Assembly (NCBI GenBank): GCA_016758965.1 | Contig: JAEPRB010000246.1 | Coordinates: 1 to 57,265, forward strand | Length of the DNA: 57,265 nt | Origin: Circinella minor | Lineage: Eukaryota > Mucoromycota > Mucoromycetes > Mucorales > Lichtheimiaceae | Direction: 5' to 3' | Shown here: one piece after another, positions 22,233 to 33,430 of the stretch | How positions within the stretch are numbered: the stretch's first letter is position 1 | Layout of the letters: the number at the start of each line of letters is the position of its first letter | Translations under genes and position numbers: made by a program | Notes under the pieces: model-generated | The model's database searches: none | The model's input: only the letters and a program-made list of their open reading frames with translations | What the model was told of the DNA's origin: nothing

Positions 22233-24192
22233 CTATTGTATGTACAATCAGCAATTTTTATGCGAATATATTTACCAGGTATAACTATTTTATTCCTTTT
22301 TCTTATTTAACGTACCCAGCCACACACTGCGCCCATTATGTTTTATATTAGTCTCATTTTGTTGTTGAATAACAATGCCATGAATACTATGGAAACCTAC
22401 ATTTTAGTGGATCCGGATTCTCCTAATGTTGGCATGACACCAAACAAAGTTTAAATTAGATCTATATTACCTCACTTTTTTAAATGTACATAAATGACTC
22501 AAAGATTCTTTTTGTGATAACTTGTGTTCCGTAGGTGTATGTGGCTTTATATGACAAATAAATACAGGTCTATGTCCCTGATCAGTGTCGACCATACTTC
22601 CATTCGCAAGAAACCACGGCAACGCGCGAAAAAAAATAATAATAAGAATATGTGTAATATTAAAATACCGAATTTGTCCAATGAAGGTTGCACGAGAGAA
22701 GGAACATCGTGCACCTTACCACAAACGGCACTGGTCAACGCGCTTAAACATTATTTGTATCTTTAAAAGTCCAAATAGCTTGTGAATTTATATCTGGTTC
22801 TTTTCTGCATAAATGGAAAATAGTCGATTTCTTTTGTTGGAGTTACAAAAGAAGAAAAAAAACAAGGTTGACATTTCTTGATTGTGCTTTAATTTGCCAC
22901 ACGGTATAATTCGCCATAACCAAAGATATCATAACCAAAGCAAAAGTAAAATTATTCTTTTCCATGCTGCGAATTGATCAGTGACCTTAAAATATCAATT
23001 GAGCGTGTGATGAGAGACATGGCTTGGGACCTAAATTTAAGTATAGTTATTAATACATGGCGCAAGCCAAACGGAGGAGATAGAGAAAAAAGACTGGCTG
23101 CCGAAAATAAATTGGGAACGAGATGGATTGGACAAGGGCTTATATGACGTAGGACAAGAAAAAAAAGAGATAGCAAAATTTACCGTTCTGTTGCTGTGTG
23201 CAAGTAATTTATTACTAACAAATGAATTATTCTATATAAAGGCACGCAAACCCAAGAATAAACATTATTTAATTTTTTTTATCAAAATCCCTTACAGGCT
23301 AACACGTTTATTGGAGGGTCTCATAATTTAATGTTGATAAATTACTATACAAGAAAAATAAAATTTTCTTTTTTTTTTGGGTCTAGAGTTTGGCATAGCT
23401 CACAAATATTAAGTTGCGAATCCAATGGGTCAAACAAGCGAAGCCTTTTAGTATATAGAAACGGGTTTCATGCCTAGTAACACAGAGTTGATATTATGAG
23501 AAGGGCCATTTTCGGTTGTTCAACAATTTCAGAGGGCGCAAATAATAATAAGAATATGTTTATTTTAATATATAAATAGTTATTATCAAGTAAAAAGTAG
23601 AAAAAAGGGGGAGGGAAAAGAGTAATAATAAAAAAGCTATTCTTTTGTTTCGTCGTAATAACAGACGATCCCCCACCATATTATTTTTCCATTTTTTCTT
23701 CAAAAATCTAAATAACTTGAAATGGTCATATCCCGCTTTTCGATGGTCGAATGGGCCAGATAAAGAGAAATAAAAATATTGAACACGACAAATAAGAACA
23801 TATTGGGCGGGATTGTACACCGGATGGAAGGAGCGGAAGTATATTAGGGGACACAAAAGCTACTTCAATAAAGCAATGCAATCTATGCTTGTCCTACGTT
23901 AAACCTCAAATTTTGCAACAGCTCAGCCGCCTTTTTCCTCATTTCCTTCATTTTGTTTAAATACTGCCCTCACCTTCCTCTTCAAGTACCTCTTTTCTTC
24001 TCCTCTCGTCAACACTTCTTCCAACTTTTTTGTTTTGCAAAAAACACCCCCATTCCTTTCTTTTAACTTCTTATACCATACCCCCGTGCGTGTAACAGCC
24101 AGGCGCTGACCATTCGTTTTATCAACTTATAACTTTATTTTTTTATCTTTTTTTTCCTCGTGTATAATTAGCTTTACGTATATTTATCGAAA
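22233..24192. promoter_or_regulatory. Intergenic region with promoter and CT-rich leader of the LysM gene
   Basis: About 2 kb without a supportable gene. Short frames on both strands (22524-23331) have no protein-like composition. Toward the right end, TTTAAATA at 23956-23963 is followed by a long C/T-rich tract (about 23965-24170), the pattern of a strong fungal promoter and leader for the secreted LysM protein starting at 24193. Confidence 0.4.
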
Positions 24193-25826
24193 ATGCTTTT
24201 ACAACGAGCTATCTCTTTGGCCGCACTCGGTCTCCTCGCATTCACTAGCAACACACAAACTGTCAACGCTGAACCCCTCGCCGTAGTTCACGGTACCAAG
24301 GGAGAAACCATTAAGATCTCTGCCAATTACCTTGCTGCTTTCGACAGTGACGATGCTCCTGAAACTCCATTCGAGCTCGTTGAAGCTAACGATGTCTCCT
24401 CAAAGTTGATCTCACTTAAGAAGCGTGGTTCTGGTTGTGCTGAATACTACACTGGTAAAATATTAGCTTTATTAACCTTGATTGTATTAGATCAATTTGA
24501 ATTAGAAACTAACCCCTATTTATTATTATTATTATTATTGTAAAATTTATAGTCCAAAGTGGTGATACTTGTGGCGCCATTGCAAAGGAATACGGTATCT
24601 CGGTTGGCACATTCCTGTCCTTGAATGGTCAAATCAACAGCAAGTGTACCAACTTGCACATTCATAAGAAGTACTGTGTTGAAGAAGGTTCTGGCTCATC
24701 TGGTTCTGGTTCGTCTGGTAGCTGCAGCAAGACTCATAAAGGTAATTTTTTTTAGAAATTTTTCATTTTAAAAAAGAAAAAAAAATGCAGTTAATAATAT
24801 TCTTTATCTATACCCTAATTATAGTTGTTAGCTCGGATAGCTGTGTCTCCGTTGCAAAGAAATATGGTATCTCTCTCAACGAATTCTACAACATGAATCC
24901 TAAGGTTCACCGCGGTTCTTGCGACAACCTTGATGATGGCAAGTCATACTGTGTTGCCAAGGGTGGTTCTTCTTCCGGTAAAAGTAAGAAGACCTCCTCC
25001 GGTAAGAGTAAGAAGAAGACCTCCAACGTTTCTTCAAAGGTCAAGCACTTAGCTGGAAAGACCAAGTCTAGCGGCAATAAGGGTTCTTCTGGTGGTTCTG
25101 ACAAGCGCAAGAAAATTCAAAGCAAGGCTGCTTTCACTTACTACTGGATTGCTCAAGCTGAAGACAACCCAGGAGGCAAGAAGGTTGCTATTAAGACCTG
25201 TGCTGGCAAGACCATTGCAAAGGTTAATGAAAATTATGCTGATGCTCTCGTCATGGAAGGTACTGGTGTCGTTAATAACAAGATTGTCAACCTCGGTGGT
25301 TGCTCTTGCAGCAACTACAAATGTTTCGAAGAAATCAACCGCTCTGAAGAACCTTACGGTATCACTGGTAGGTTTATTTTTATTTTATTAAATCATATGT
25401 ATATACTATTAATATTATTATTAACTATTTATTATTTAATTATTTTTGTAATAATTAGCTTATGGCTCTGCTCTCCGTCCCTACACCAGTATTGCCGCCA
25501 ATGATCTTGAAAAGGGTAGCAAGATCTATGTTCCCGAACTTGATGGCTGGTCTCTTCCTAACTCCAACAAGAAGCACAATGGTTGTTTATTGGTCGATGG
25601 TTCGTACAACTTCAAACTGTAAAATATATATATATAATTGATTAAACCCAATACTCACGCACTTTATCTTGTACTATTCATAGATCAAAGCTGGAGTTTC
25701 GAATCCAACCATATTGATTTCTACGTCTACGAAATGAATAATTACGAAAAGTTGGATAAGCAACACAGAGTCACCAAGGTCGACATCTACGAAGGTGGTA
25801 ACTGCAAACTTCTTAACTACCTTTAA
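24193..25826 (+). CDS. Secreted protein with two LysM domains and a C-terminal 3D/RlpA-like barrel
   Basis: Five exons (24193-24454, 24553-24741, 24825-25367, 25459-25599, 25684-25826), all introns phase 1, give 425 aa. A signal peptide of about 27 residues ends VNA. A propeptide-like stretch ends KKRGSG, a possible Kex2 site. LysM 1 is VQSGDTCGAIAKEYGISVGTFLSLN and LysM 2 is SDSCVSVAKKYGISLNEFYNMN, both with fungal-type cysteines. A linker of repeated Ser-Gly-Lys units (SSGKSKKTSSGKSKKK) is strongly basic. The C-terminal region has TYYWIAQAEDNP, AYGSALRPYTSIAANDL and GCLLVDDQSWSFESNHIDFYV, typical of the 3D domain, a double-psi barrel related to RlpA and MltA. It probably binds chitin or peptidoglycan outside the cell. 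The intron 4 donor is GTTCGT, which is unusual but needed to restore VDDQ. Confidence 0.88.
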
Positions 25827-27037
25827 ATTTTTTTCCGTTCCTGTCATTGTAAAACAAATTTATGAGTTGAGACATTGTAATTTTTTTCTCACTCACCTAT
25901 TACTTCCTACCTACCTTACCTTTATTTCACTTTCCATCTTGTTTTATTTTTTAAACATCAATTTCTTCCCCGTTTGACAAGTATTATTTACTTTTCTCCC
26001 TTTATTACTTGTCATAAAATATTTATCTTAAATGTACTCTTTTTTAATTTATGTTGTGTTCATATCCTTTCAAGTAGATTTGATGGCTGTATTATCTTTT
26101 TTGATGGTGTAACATATTTAAAATTTCGCTGCCAACAATGATTATTTTTTATTTGATATAATTGATGACGCGTATCTTTTTTATAAAAATGATCGGTAGT
26201 ACCAGAGAAAAAATATCAATGTATATATAAAAAGACAATACATATAATACCTTGTAAACATGATGTGTAGAGTTATCTTTCCAAATACATGCTTAATTCC
26301 TAAAATCAGTTCTTTAATTGAAGAGCTTCCTAATATTCTATTCATTTTTCGGTTACAGCGACTCCGCATGACAAATGGTTACACAAAAATAATATGTTTT
26401 CCCAAAATGGTCAATGCATTCTATGAAAAACTTGATGAGCTCGTTTTTTTTTGACCTCAAGTGGGAAAAAACACCGTAATCGGATGATAAGTTGAGAGAA
26501 GGAGAAAAAAAAGGGGAAAGGGTGGGAGCGCAGTGTGCAATCACAGGAATTCCAGAGTGTGTTTTGATGCAAAATTAGATAAATTTTTCTTTTTCTCCTA
26601 TAATTAATTTCTTTTTTTATCACCCTTTTCTAACTGTATTGATTAAACTTGTAAAAATGCTTGCAAAATAAACGCGCACTAAAAACCGAAATGGTTTAGC
26701 GTAAAAGGCAAAACTTTTGTCTATTTAAACTCTTATTCCCTTATTTTTTCGCTGTTGCTATATCGCTGTGCCACGTGCAATTCATTTAATTACATTCTTT
26801 TTTCAAAATAACGTTTTTCGTTTCAGTATTATTACGCACATGAGAAGTAGAAAATAAGGTAAAAATATAAAAAAAGATACCTTTTGTTCATTTGTAGAAA
26901 GCTATTAATATAAAATTACACCACAATTACCGGGAAAAAGATGAAGCTTTGATATTCCGAAAATATTTATTAATGCAAAGTTATACATAGTAATAATGGT
27001 TCTTAATACAGTAAAAAGTTTAATTAGCAATGAGAAA
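25827..27037. other. Intergenic region between convergent genes
   Basis: The two flanking genes end toward each other here. There are T-rich 3' UTR-like stretches after 25826. Short frames at 26181-26623 on both strands overlap and have no protein-like content. Nothing else was seen. Confidence 0.4.
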
Positions 27038-29242
27038 TTATGCTCTAGAAATGGGCCTTCGTCGCGCTCTTAAAGGATGAAGCTCATTTTCAAGACCGAA
27101 CCCAATATGGCCGGGTTTATGATCCATTCTTTTTACTTCACCAAATGTTATGTCTACTGTGCTGGCTTTCTCGAAGAGAGTCCGCTGTCCCGCATACGAG
27201 TATCCTTTGAATTGCTCTGCCGCACTTTTTGTGAACCCAGTAACAAGTAATGCAATTTGTGAATTGCCGCGGGAAACGCCATTTGTCTGATATAAGCTGG
27301 CGATCCATACCGAAACCCACCAAAGTAATGGAACAGCTAGTATTAATGATATCGTATAATATGATGCTCGATCCAAAGCGTATACCGCCTGAATAGGATA
27401 ACATCCCTCACCATAAGTACCTGTTATACTTTGTTCAGGTCGAATCAATGACACTGACAAGTCAGTTTGATTAAATGCGTCGCGCAAGAAGTTTTCCATG
27501 GTATTACGGTCTGGGTTATTAGTAGCCCATGCGTTTGCCAATCTGTTTTGAAAAGCTTCTTGTTTTAATACCGTCATTGTCATTAAGAGCGTTAATTGAT
27601 ACGAGTAAGCATTTAACATTAATCGTGGAAAACCAGAATAGTCATCCGTTGACATCCAAAGCGACGCATTAATCAAACGATCATAATCCATATCGATAGG
27701 TTGCTTTGGTCCTGGTTCAATCAAATAACTTTGTCCTTCGTTCGTGTGAATCGTGTTGAATGACTTTTGTGTCCGTAGAGTGCATTCCTGTACAACAATT
27801 TCTTCTAAACGTTCAATAGATTTTCTGGTGGCCTGTCCTTGATATGTCATGGTAACAAATGTTTGATCTCCTACAAAGTTACGTACTTCTGGACGACCAT
27901 TGGGGTAAACCTCGGCAGGTACACTTTGACGCACAATATCAAAATAAGTGCGGTTGAACATGGAGCCAGAATAAAATACACGTGGGGCTACAGGCTGTGA
28001 ATTTCTATAATAATCGGCCAAAGTAGTGGGATTTCTTGTTTTTTCGTCAATAATTTGAGTTTCTTCAAAAGTACCATCATGACATTCCATATCTGTATAA
28101 AACATTTCCACATTTGAGAACTTTAAACTGATGGTTTCATTGTCGTAATCGTAATTGATAGGTATATCTCCTTTATATGGTGCTGTGTCAAAGCCGAAAA
28201 CCACAAGATACTGATTTCTTAAACCGTAATTTAAGCGCTGATCGTAAGGATATCTTAGAGTTGATAAGTCATCAAATGAAAGATTGACATGATGGAGCTT
28301 TCCATTAAAGTTGTCACTTCCATTTAGACAGTAGTGGTCACTAGCATAGGTGGTAAGCACAACTTGACTAGCAGGTCCAATGGCTATTAAACCAAATTGG
28401 AATATGATTGCTGGAATGATGACATAATCAAGGCGAAGTGAAAATATAACGCGCAAGGCACCTGTTTTTCAAGCTATTTGTATTAATATCAATGTATATA
28501 AAAACTAATTAATAATAAGGCTTCTTAAAGTACATTACCCCCTACTCCTCGAGTACAAGCATCATATAAGTCGATCAAACTGAGGACTCCGCCATCCTGC
28601 AATCGAACCCATTTATATTCAGATACAGCACTATTGTGGAATCAACTGATTGTTAGATCAGATTTTTTTATCCTTTACAACCCAAACATCAAAATATAAA
28701 CAAGAACACTACATACTAGCCAATTCCACCTGCTATACACATCTTTAAAAGAGTCGTCAGTAATGCTACAACCGACGGTATTTTCATACTAGCCATGGTA
28801 TAATCGAGTGTTTGTCCGTCTGCGCTGATGTAAACGTAGATAAGCGTGCCCATTAAAGCGATCGTTAATAACACGTTTAAAATTGGCAGAAAAATCATTC
28901 CAAGAAGGTCACGAGCACCTGATAATTTTGTCATGATAGCTTGTTTTCTTGTCGAAGGTCTTTTTTTCTACAGTGATTGTAACGAGAAAAGAAAATAAGT
29001 TAGATATTATGAAGAGCATGATTATATATACACTTTTACAATAGAAGAGCTCCTTGGTGTAAAAAACGAACCTTTTTTTCATTGGGGTATTTTTCTTTAG
29101 TTTTAGAAGCCGGTTCTGTCTCGCTGTTTTCTTCATTTGATTGTGTGGTGATTTGGCTTAAGCTCTCAAAGTTTTGAGGTACTTGAGATGTACTTTCTAT
29201 TTGCATGTTAGTACCAGTAAGAGGCGTACTTGATGTAGCCAT
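27038..29242 (-). CDS. Multi-pass membrane protein resembling the fungal DUF3176 family
   Basis: Four exons (29242-29072, 28967-28717, 28630-28539, 28461-27038) join in frame to 645 aa. The N-terminus is Ser/Thr/Gln-rich and cytoplasmic-like, then a basic patch KKRPSTRKQ. Two hydrophobic segments follow (LLGMIFLPILNVLLTIALMGTLIYVYI and VVALLTTLLKMCIAGGIG), then the family-like YAVSEYKWVRLQDGGVLSLIDLYDACTRGVGGALRV, another span (YVIIPAIIFQFGLIAIGPASQVVL), a large extracellular domain of about 300 residues with N-x-S/T sites, and a last span (YYTISLILAVPLLWWVSVWIASLY). This layout, with W at a membrane edge, the D-x-x-T/S-R-G motif and GPxSQ, is that of DUF3176 proteins. The function of the family is unknown, probably at the plasma membrane. 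The short C-terminal tail ends basic. Confidence 0.75.
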
Positions 29243-31092
29243 GGTAATATGTGATGGATGGGCTTAAAGGCCACAATAAAAGATTACAACAAGTGTAAAA
29301 AGGGTTATAATAAAAAATCGGATCAACGAGAATAAAATGAAAAAAGTAGACATTAGCTCTATTCGGCAATAAAGCCAAACTGCGCCATAAAGTCTAAAAC
29401 GCACTACGTACTAAAAAATTTCATTGCTGAGCTAATTTATTCTTTATGAATTTTTTTCCAAAACGAAGTAACTGTTTAGATCCAAAACAAATGGCGCCAT
29501 GATTAATAATAATAAAATAGCATATTAAAAATAATATTAACGGTATTTATTGTAGTACGAGACCTTATAAACAAAAATTAAGCATTTTTGACCTTTAAAT
29601 AATGTCAATTTGGGGCTTGTCTTAATAAGATTACCATACACACCTTTATGTTTAATGTGGCTGTGACTTTTTTGTGTGACATTTGCGATTCTTCATTTAT
29701 TTACAAATCAGACGTAAGTAATCCCAGTGAAAAAAAAAATACACACAACTTTAGAATTTAATTTGACATATCTTACTTTTCCGTTCGGCATAGGGTAAAA
29801 TTTTTCAGTTGGTTCGAATTGTGTATAATTTATATTATAAAATTCGCCATTGTAAAAAATCAACAACGCCAAGTTAAAAAACCATCTGTGCCAAGTTGAA
29901 AAGCAAGGTCTGCCAAACATTAGTGGAAATCCTGTACAATGCTGAGTTTTGTATATACTTATTGTTGTGTATTGTGAAGAAGACCCTGCCGATTATTTCG
30001 CTTTTATCAGTGTGTAATATTATGTTACTAGGAAAAATATTAGATCGCTCAAAATTTACTTGTATTACGTGCAGTACTCCTGTCCATAATGAATATCACT
30101 TTTAATAACCCAATGTATGATTTACATCACTAAATATCCCCCTTTGTTTTTCTTTTAAAACTTATTATACAATACTACGATGCTCACCGTTAAAGCATTC
30201 AATACAATGACAAACTATTATAAAAAATAACTGCCTTTATAACGTATTCAATAAATGCTTATGGTGCTGTGCTTCTATACCCTATATATGTATATTGCTG
30301 TTATGATATATGGGCATTATTTCTACTTACTCAAAGTTATGCTTAAAAAACCCCCAGTTTTTTATTATTATGATCCATGGTGCAATTTATCGATTTCGTT
30401 TTGTAGAACTTTTCCTATTATTTCGCAGTGGACTAATTTCAACTTTGCGACCAAGTTTTTTAGTTTTCTATTCTAAAAATTATAAAATTGAAATAGCTCA
30501 AGCAGGAATTATTATAGTTATGGAGAAAAAGCCCTGTACTACGATTTCGTATATAGTATTTCCGGTAACTGTGTTATATATATATATATATTATAATTAT
30601 AATAATATTAATGTACTATACACTGGCCTGGGAGGAACTTTTATAAAGTGGAGGAGGATTGAAAGAAAAATAACCAGTTTTTTTTTGTTTCATAGTGAAG
30701 ATTTATTAAAACTTAAAAAAACGCCTTGTGTATTTTTAGTGGCGTCCACATGATCAATGAGATATATTTGACTTTATTCTAACCTCTTTTACTTATTTTA
30801 GAAAAACATACAACCATTTCTGGAATACTTACATTAACTTGCACAACTGCGCAATTGGCTTTTTCCTCCATTGAAGGCGACTGTTATACTTAAAGAATTT
30901 TAGACGACCTTATCTAAATCCATAATGACATTATTATGACATACGTAATATTGAATGTTAATAGAATTTTTTAAGATAATATAATAAAGAAGCTTTATAC
31001 AAAGAAAAGTTTTGTTAGAATATGTTAGTAGATATAGACTTACAAGTGTTTATGTATAATATTGTTATTATTTCTAATGTAAATCAACAAAC

Positions 31093-31114
31093 ATATATCA
31101 TCAAGATGATATAT
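31093..31114. repeat. Perfect 10-bp inverted repeat with 2-nt spacer
   Basis: ATATATCATC at 31093-31102 is followed by AA and then its exact reverse complement GATGATATAT at 31105-31114. It may be a protein-binding palindrome or a chance AT-rich dyad. Nothing nearby suggests a function. Confidence 0.6.
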
Positions 31115-32631
31115 AGCACAAAACGTTTATACTATCAGGGTAAATAGTATACGACCTGTCTCACATCTTAATATGGTAATGACACAAGGTAGAGACAAAA
31201 ATGGATCAAACGTATTATAACTGCATGCAATAATTGTTCATGAGAGCATCCGAATGATCAATTAGAGGCGATCTGAGGCGAGTATATTGATTAGTTTATT
31301 ACCAAGGGTATTGAATAAAGGTAGCACATATAGCACATAGTAGCTTCAGTTACTCATTTAGTAAAATATCTTAAAGATTTCTGAAGGGTGCAACGTAAAA
31401 CTATCAATAAATATAAAAAACGAGCAGAGCAAGAATTGTCGATTACATGATAATAATATTGAATACTGCTAACATGGTACTATCTAAATTATTGCTTATC
31501 AAACAAAGTCCATGATTCGGCTTTTCCTTTTTTCAAAATTTAACACATACGTGTCATTTAATGTATGCCATTTTCAAACGGTATAATAATTATGATTAGT
31601 AAAAAGTGGACCATCATATATAACTACGTAGGGACCAACTATATGCTATTTTCTTAGGGTAAATACAATCGAAAAAGAAAAAAAATTACGATGGTGATGG
31701 GCATACCATGTGATGATGCACGAAAACGCCTTAATGATATCATTCGACTTATCTACGATGTGGATAAAGATGAAGCACTTTACATTACACTTGGAAATAG
31801 TATACATTATTGTATCATTTCAATATCTTACGATTTTCAATGTAGGACAGCACCCATAACAACTATTTTTTTTTCGTATTTCAAATAATGCGTAATGGAT
31901 ATAATGCTATGAACTCCATTATTATTTTTTTAAAAAAAAGTTAGGTTTAGGTTAATAAATTAATAACCGCATAGATTATAAAATCTAGGAACTACTTTAT
32001 CGTGTGAAGAAGAGAGGAGAAAACTGAGGCAATTCAGGGGGCTCAAAAAACATGAATATTGTTGCGTTGTACATACATTATTCTTCTCTCTCTTGGCTTA
32101 GTAAAAAAAAAGTATGATCACGTTAGTTATTCAAATCCAATAAGACGAAACGACTTATTGCATAACAACAAGACAAATGATTTATAGTTATTTATGTTTT
32201 GATTTATTTTCTTCTTGACAAGTGACAATTTATCGTCATACGTATATACAAATAAATAGACGACCGATTATTATTATTATTATTATGGTTACCTAACTTC
32301 GTCTGTGTTGAGAGAAAATGGTCTTACCATGAAAGCTGGTTTTATGCGGAACCATAAAAAAAGCTGCTTTTTGAGCTTTTTATATATATTTTTCGTTGTA
32401 CGAAGAATAACAATAACAACAATATTTAAAGATCAACGAACAAAGAAATTTGATCCATTTTTAAACCTGACTTCTAAAAATAACGACGGCACAATATAAT
32501 CATAAATACTGCAAGTGTACTCTATATCTTAGCTGTTATTCATGATATCATTGTCATAACTCTCATTATATGTTTTGAATAAAGAGAAGAAAAAAATTTG
32601 GAACATTTTATTTTAAGATAGAGAAGAATGT

Positions 32632-32960
32632 TTACATGTGTTCCAAACTAGGAACATATTTTTTCAAAAAATTATTAAGCCGATCATTAACTAAAATCGG
32701 CACACTTCTGCATATAACCCAAAAAGTATGTCCGTTAATGATAAAGTTATATCCTTTTTTTTTCTTTCGGTGCAGTCGATGAAACACGCGGACAAGCATC
32801 CCGGCAAATTGCAAAAAAAAAGGGGGCGGAGGAGTTGTTAAGCATAATAGCTCACCGATATCCGTCCAGTTTGGTCGTACAAATACAACTCGGTGATCAA
32901 GTGGCGTAATCTTAATGCCAATTTTTTTTTGGCTGCTAAGGGTCCTAATCTTTCAATAAA
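32632..32960 (-). pseudogene. Possible relic of a protein-coding gene end
   Basis: In one minus-strand frame the sequence around 32940-32865 reads IGIKITPLDHRVVFVRPNWTDIG and is followed by GTGAGC, a good donor. After a possible acceptor near 32765 another frame reads GYNFIINGHTFWVICRSVPILVNDRLNNFLKKYVPSLEHM and stops at 32632. Both pieces look more like protein than their surroundings. The upstream continuation (RLGPLAAKK) is in a different frame across an A9 tract. I recognise no family. It could be a frameshifted remnant or coincidence. Confidence 0.2.
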
Positions 32961-33127
32961 AAAAAAGTGTATAGCAATCCTCATTGTATAAAAATATTCG
33001 AGAAAAATATTAAATTTAAGTATTTTTAACATTGAATGAATTATATTTTGGCGTATAAATTAAAAAATAATAAAAGCGTGAAAGAACAAAGAAGTCAATC
33101 CAACAATTCTAAGTTTATCTCACGAGA

Positions 33128-33149
33128 CTCTCTCTCTCTCTCTCTCTCT
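33128..33149. repeat. (CT)n microsatellite upstream of the forkhead gene
   Basis: A run of about eleven CT units roughly 280 bp before the forkhead ATG, within a pyrimidine-rich upstream region. Such tracts are common in fungal promoters and leaders. Confidence 0.8.
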
Positions 33150-33430
33150 TCATATTCAACACACGGGTTTGCGTAGTAAGTTGACTACTGGGTCGTAAAG
33201 TGAGAAGGAAAGGGGGGGAGACCCGGTATTGCATTGTTGTACTGGAAACGCCAAGTAGCACTTCCTGGAGCACTTAGTGAAGCACATTTTTATGGTTGGT
33301 TTTGATATATAAGACTACTCTTTGTCGATTTTTTTTTTGCTTTTTTTTTCTTTTTCTCTCAAGCTCCTTTTTTTTATTTTTCTTTAAAAGCGTTTCCTTT
33401 TTTCCACTACTTTTTCTGATTTTTTTTCAA

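Larger units (their letters stand above)
29243..33430. other. Large gene-poor intergenic region
   Basis: About 4.2 kb of AT-rich DNA. It contains a 22-bp near-palindrome (31093-31114), a possible decayed exon pair on the minus strand (32632-32960), a (CT)n tract (about 33128-33149), and a T/C-rich leader before the forkhead ATG. Frames at 29708-30753 and 31691-31888 are composition artefacts. No RNA gene was recognised. Confidence 0.4.

Noticed and set aside
29800..29830. GGTTCGAATTG, similar to a tRNA T-arm (B box)
   Set aside because: No acceptor stem, A box or anticodon arm could be placed around it.
30310..30753. 147-codon plus-strand frame
   Set aside because: Composition is that of random AT-rich sequence (Y/I/F/K runs), and no conserved motif was seen.
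33296..33430. In-frame extension upstream of the forkhead ATG
   Set aside because: It translates to F/S/L homopolymer from a T/C-rich leader, and the ATG at 33431 begins normal protein sequence.
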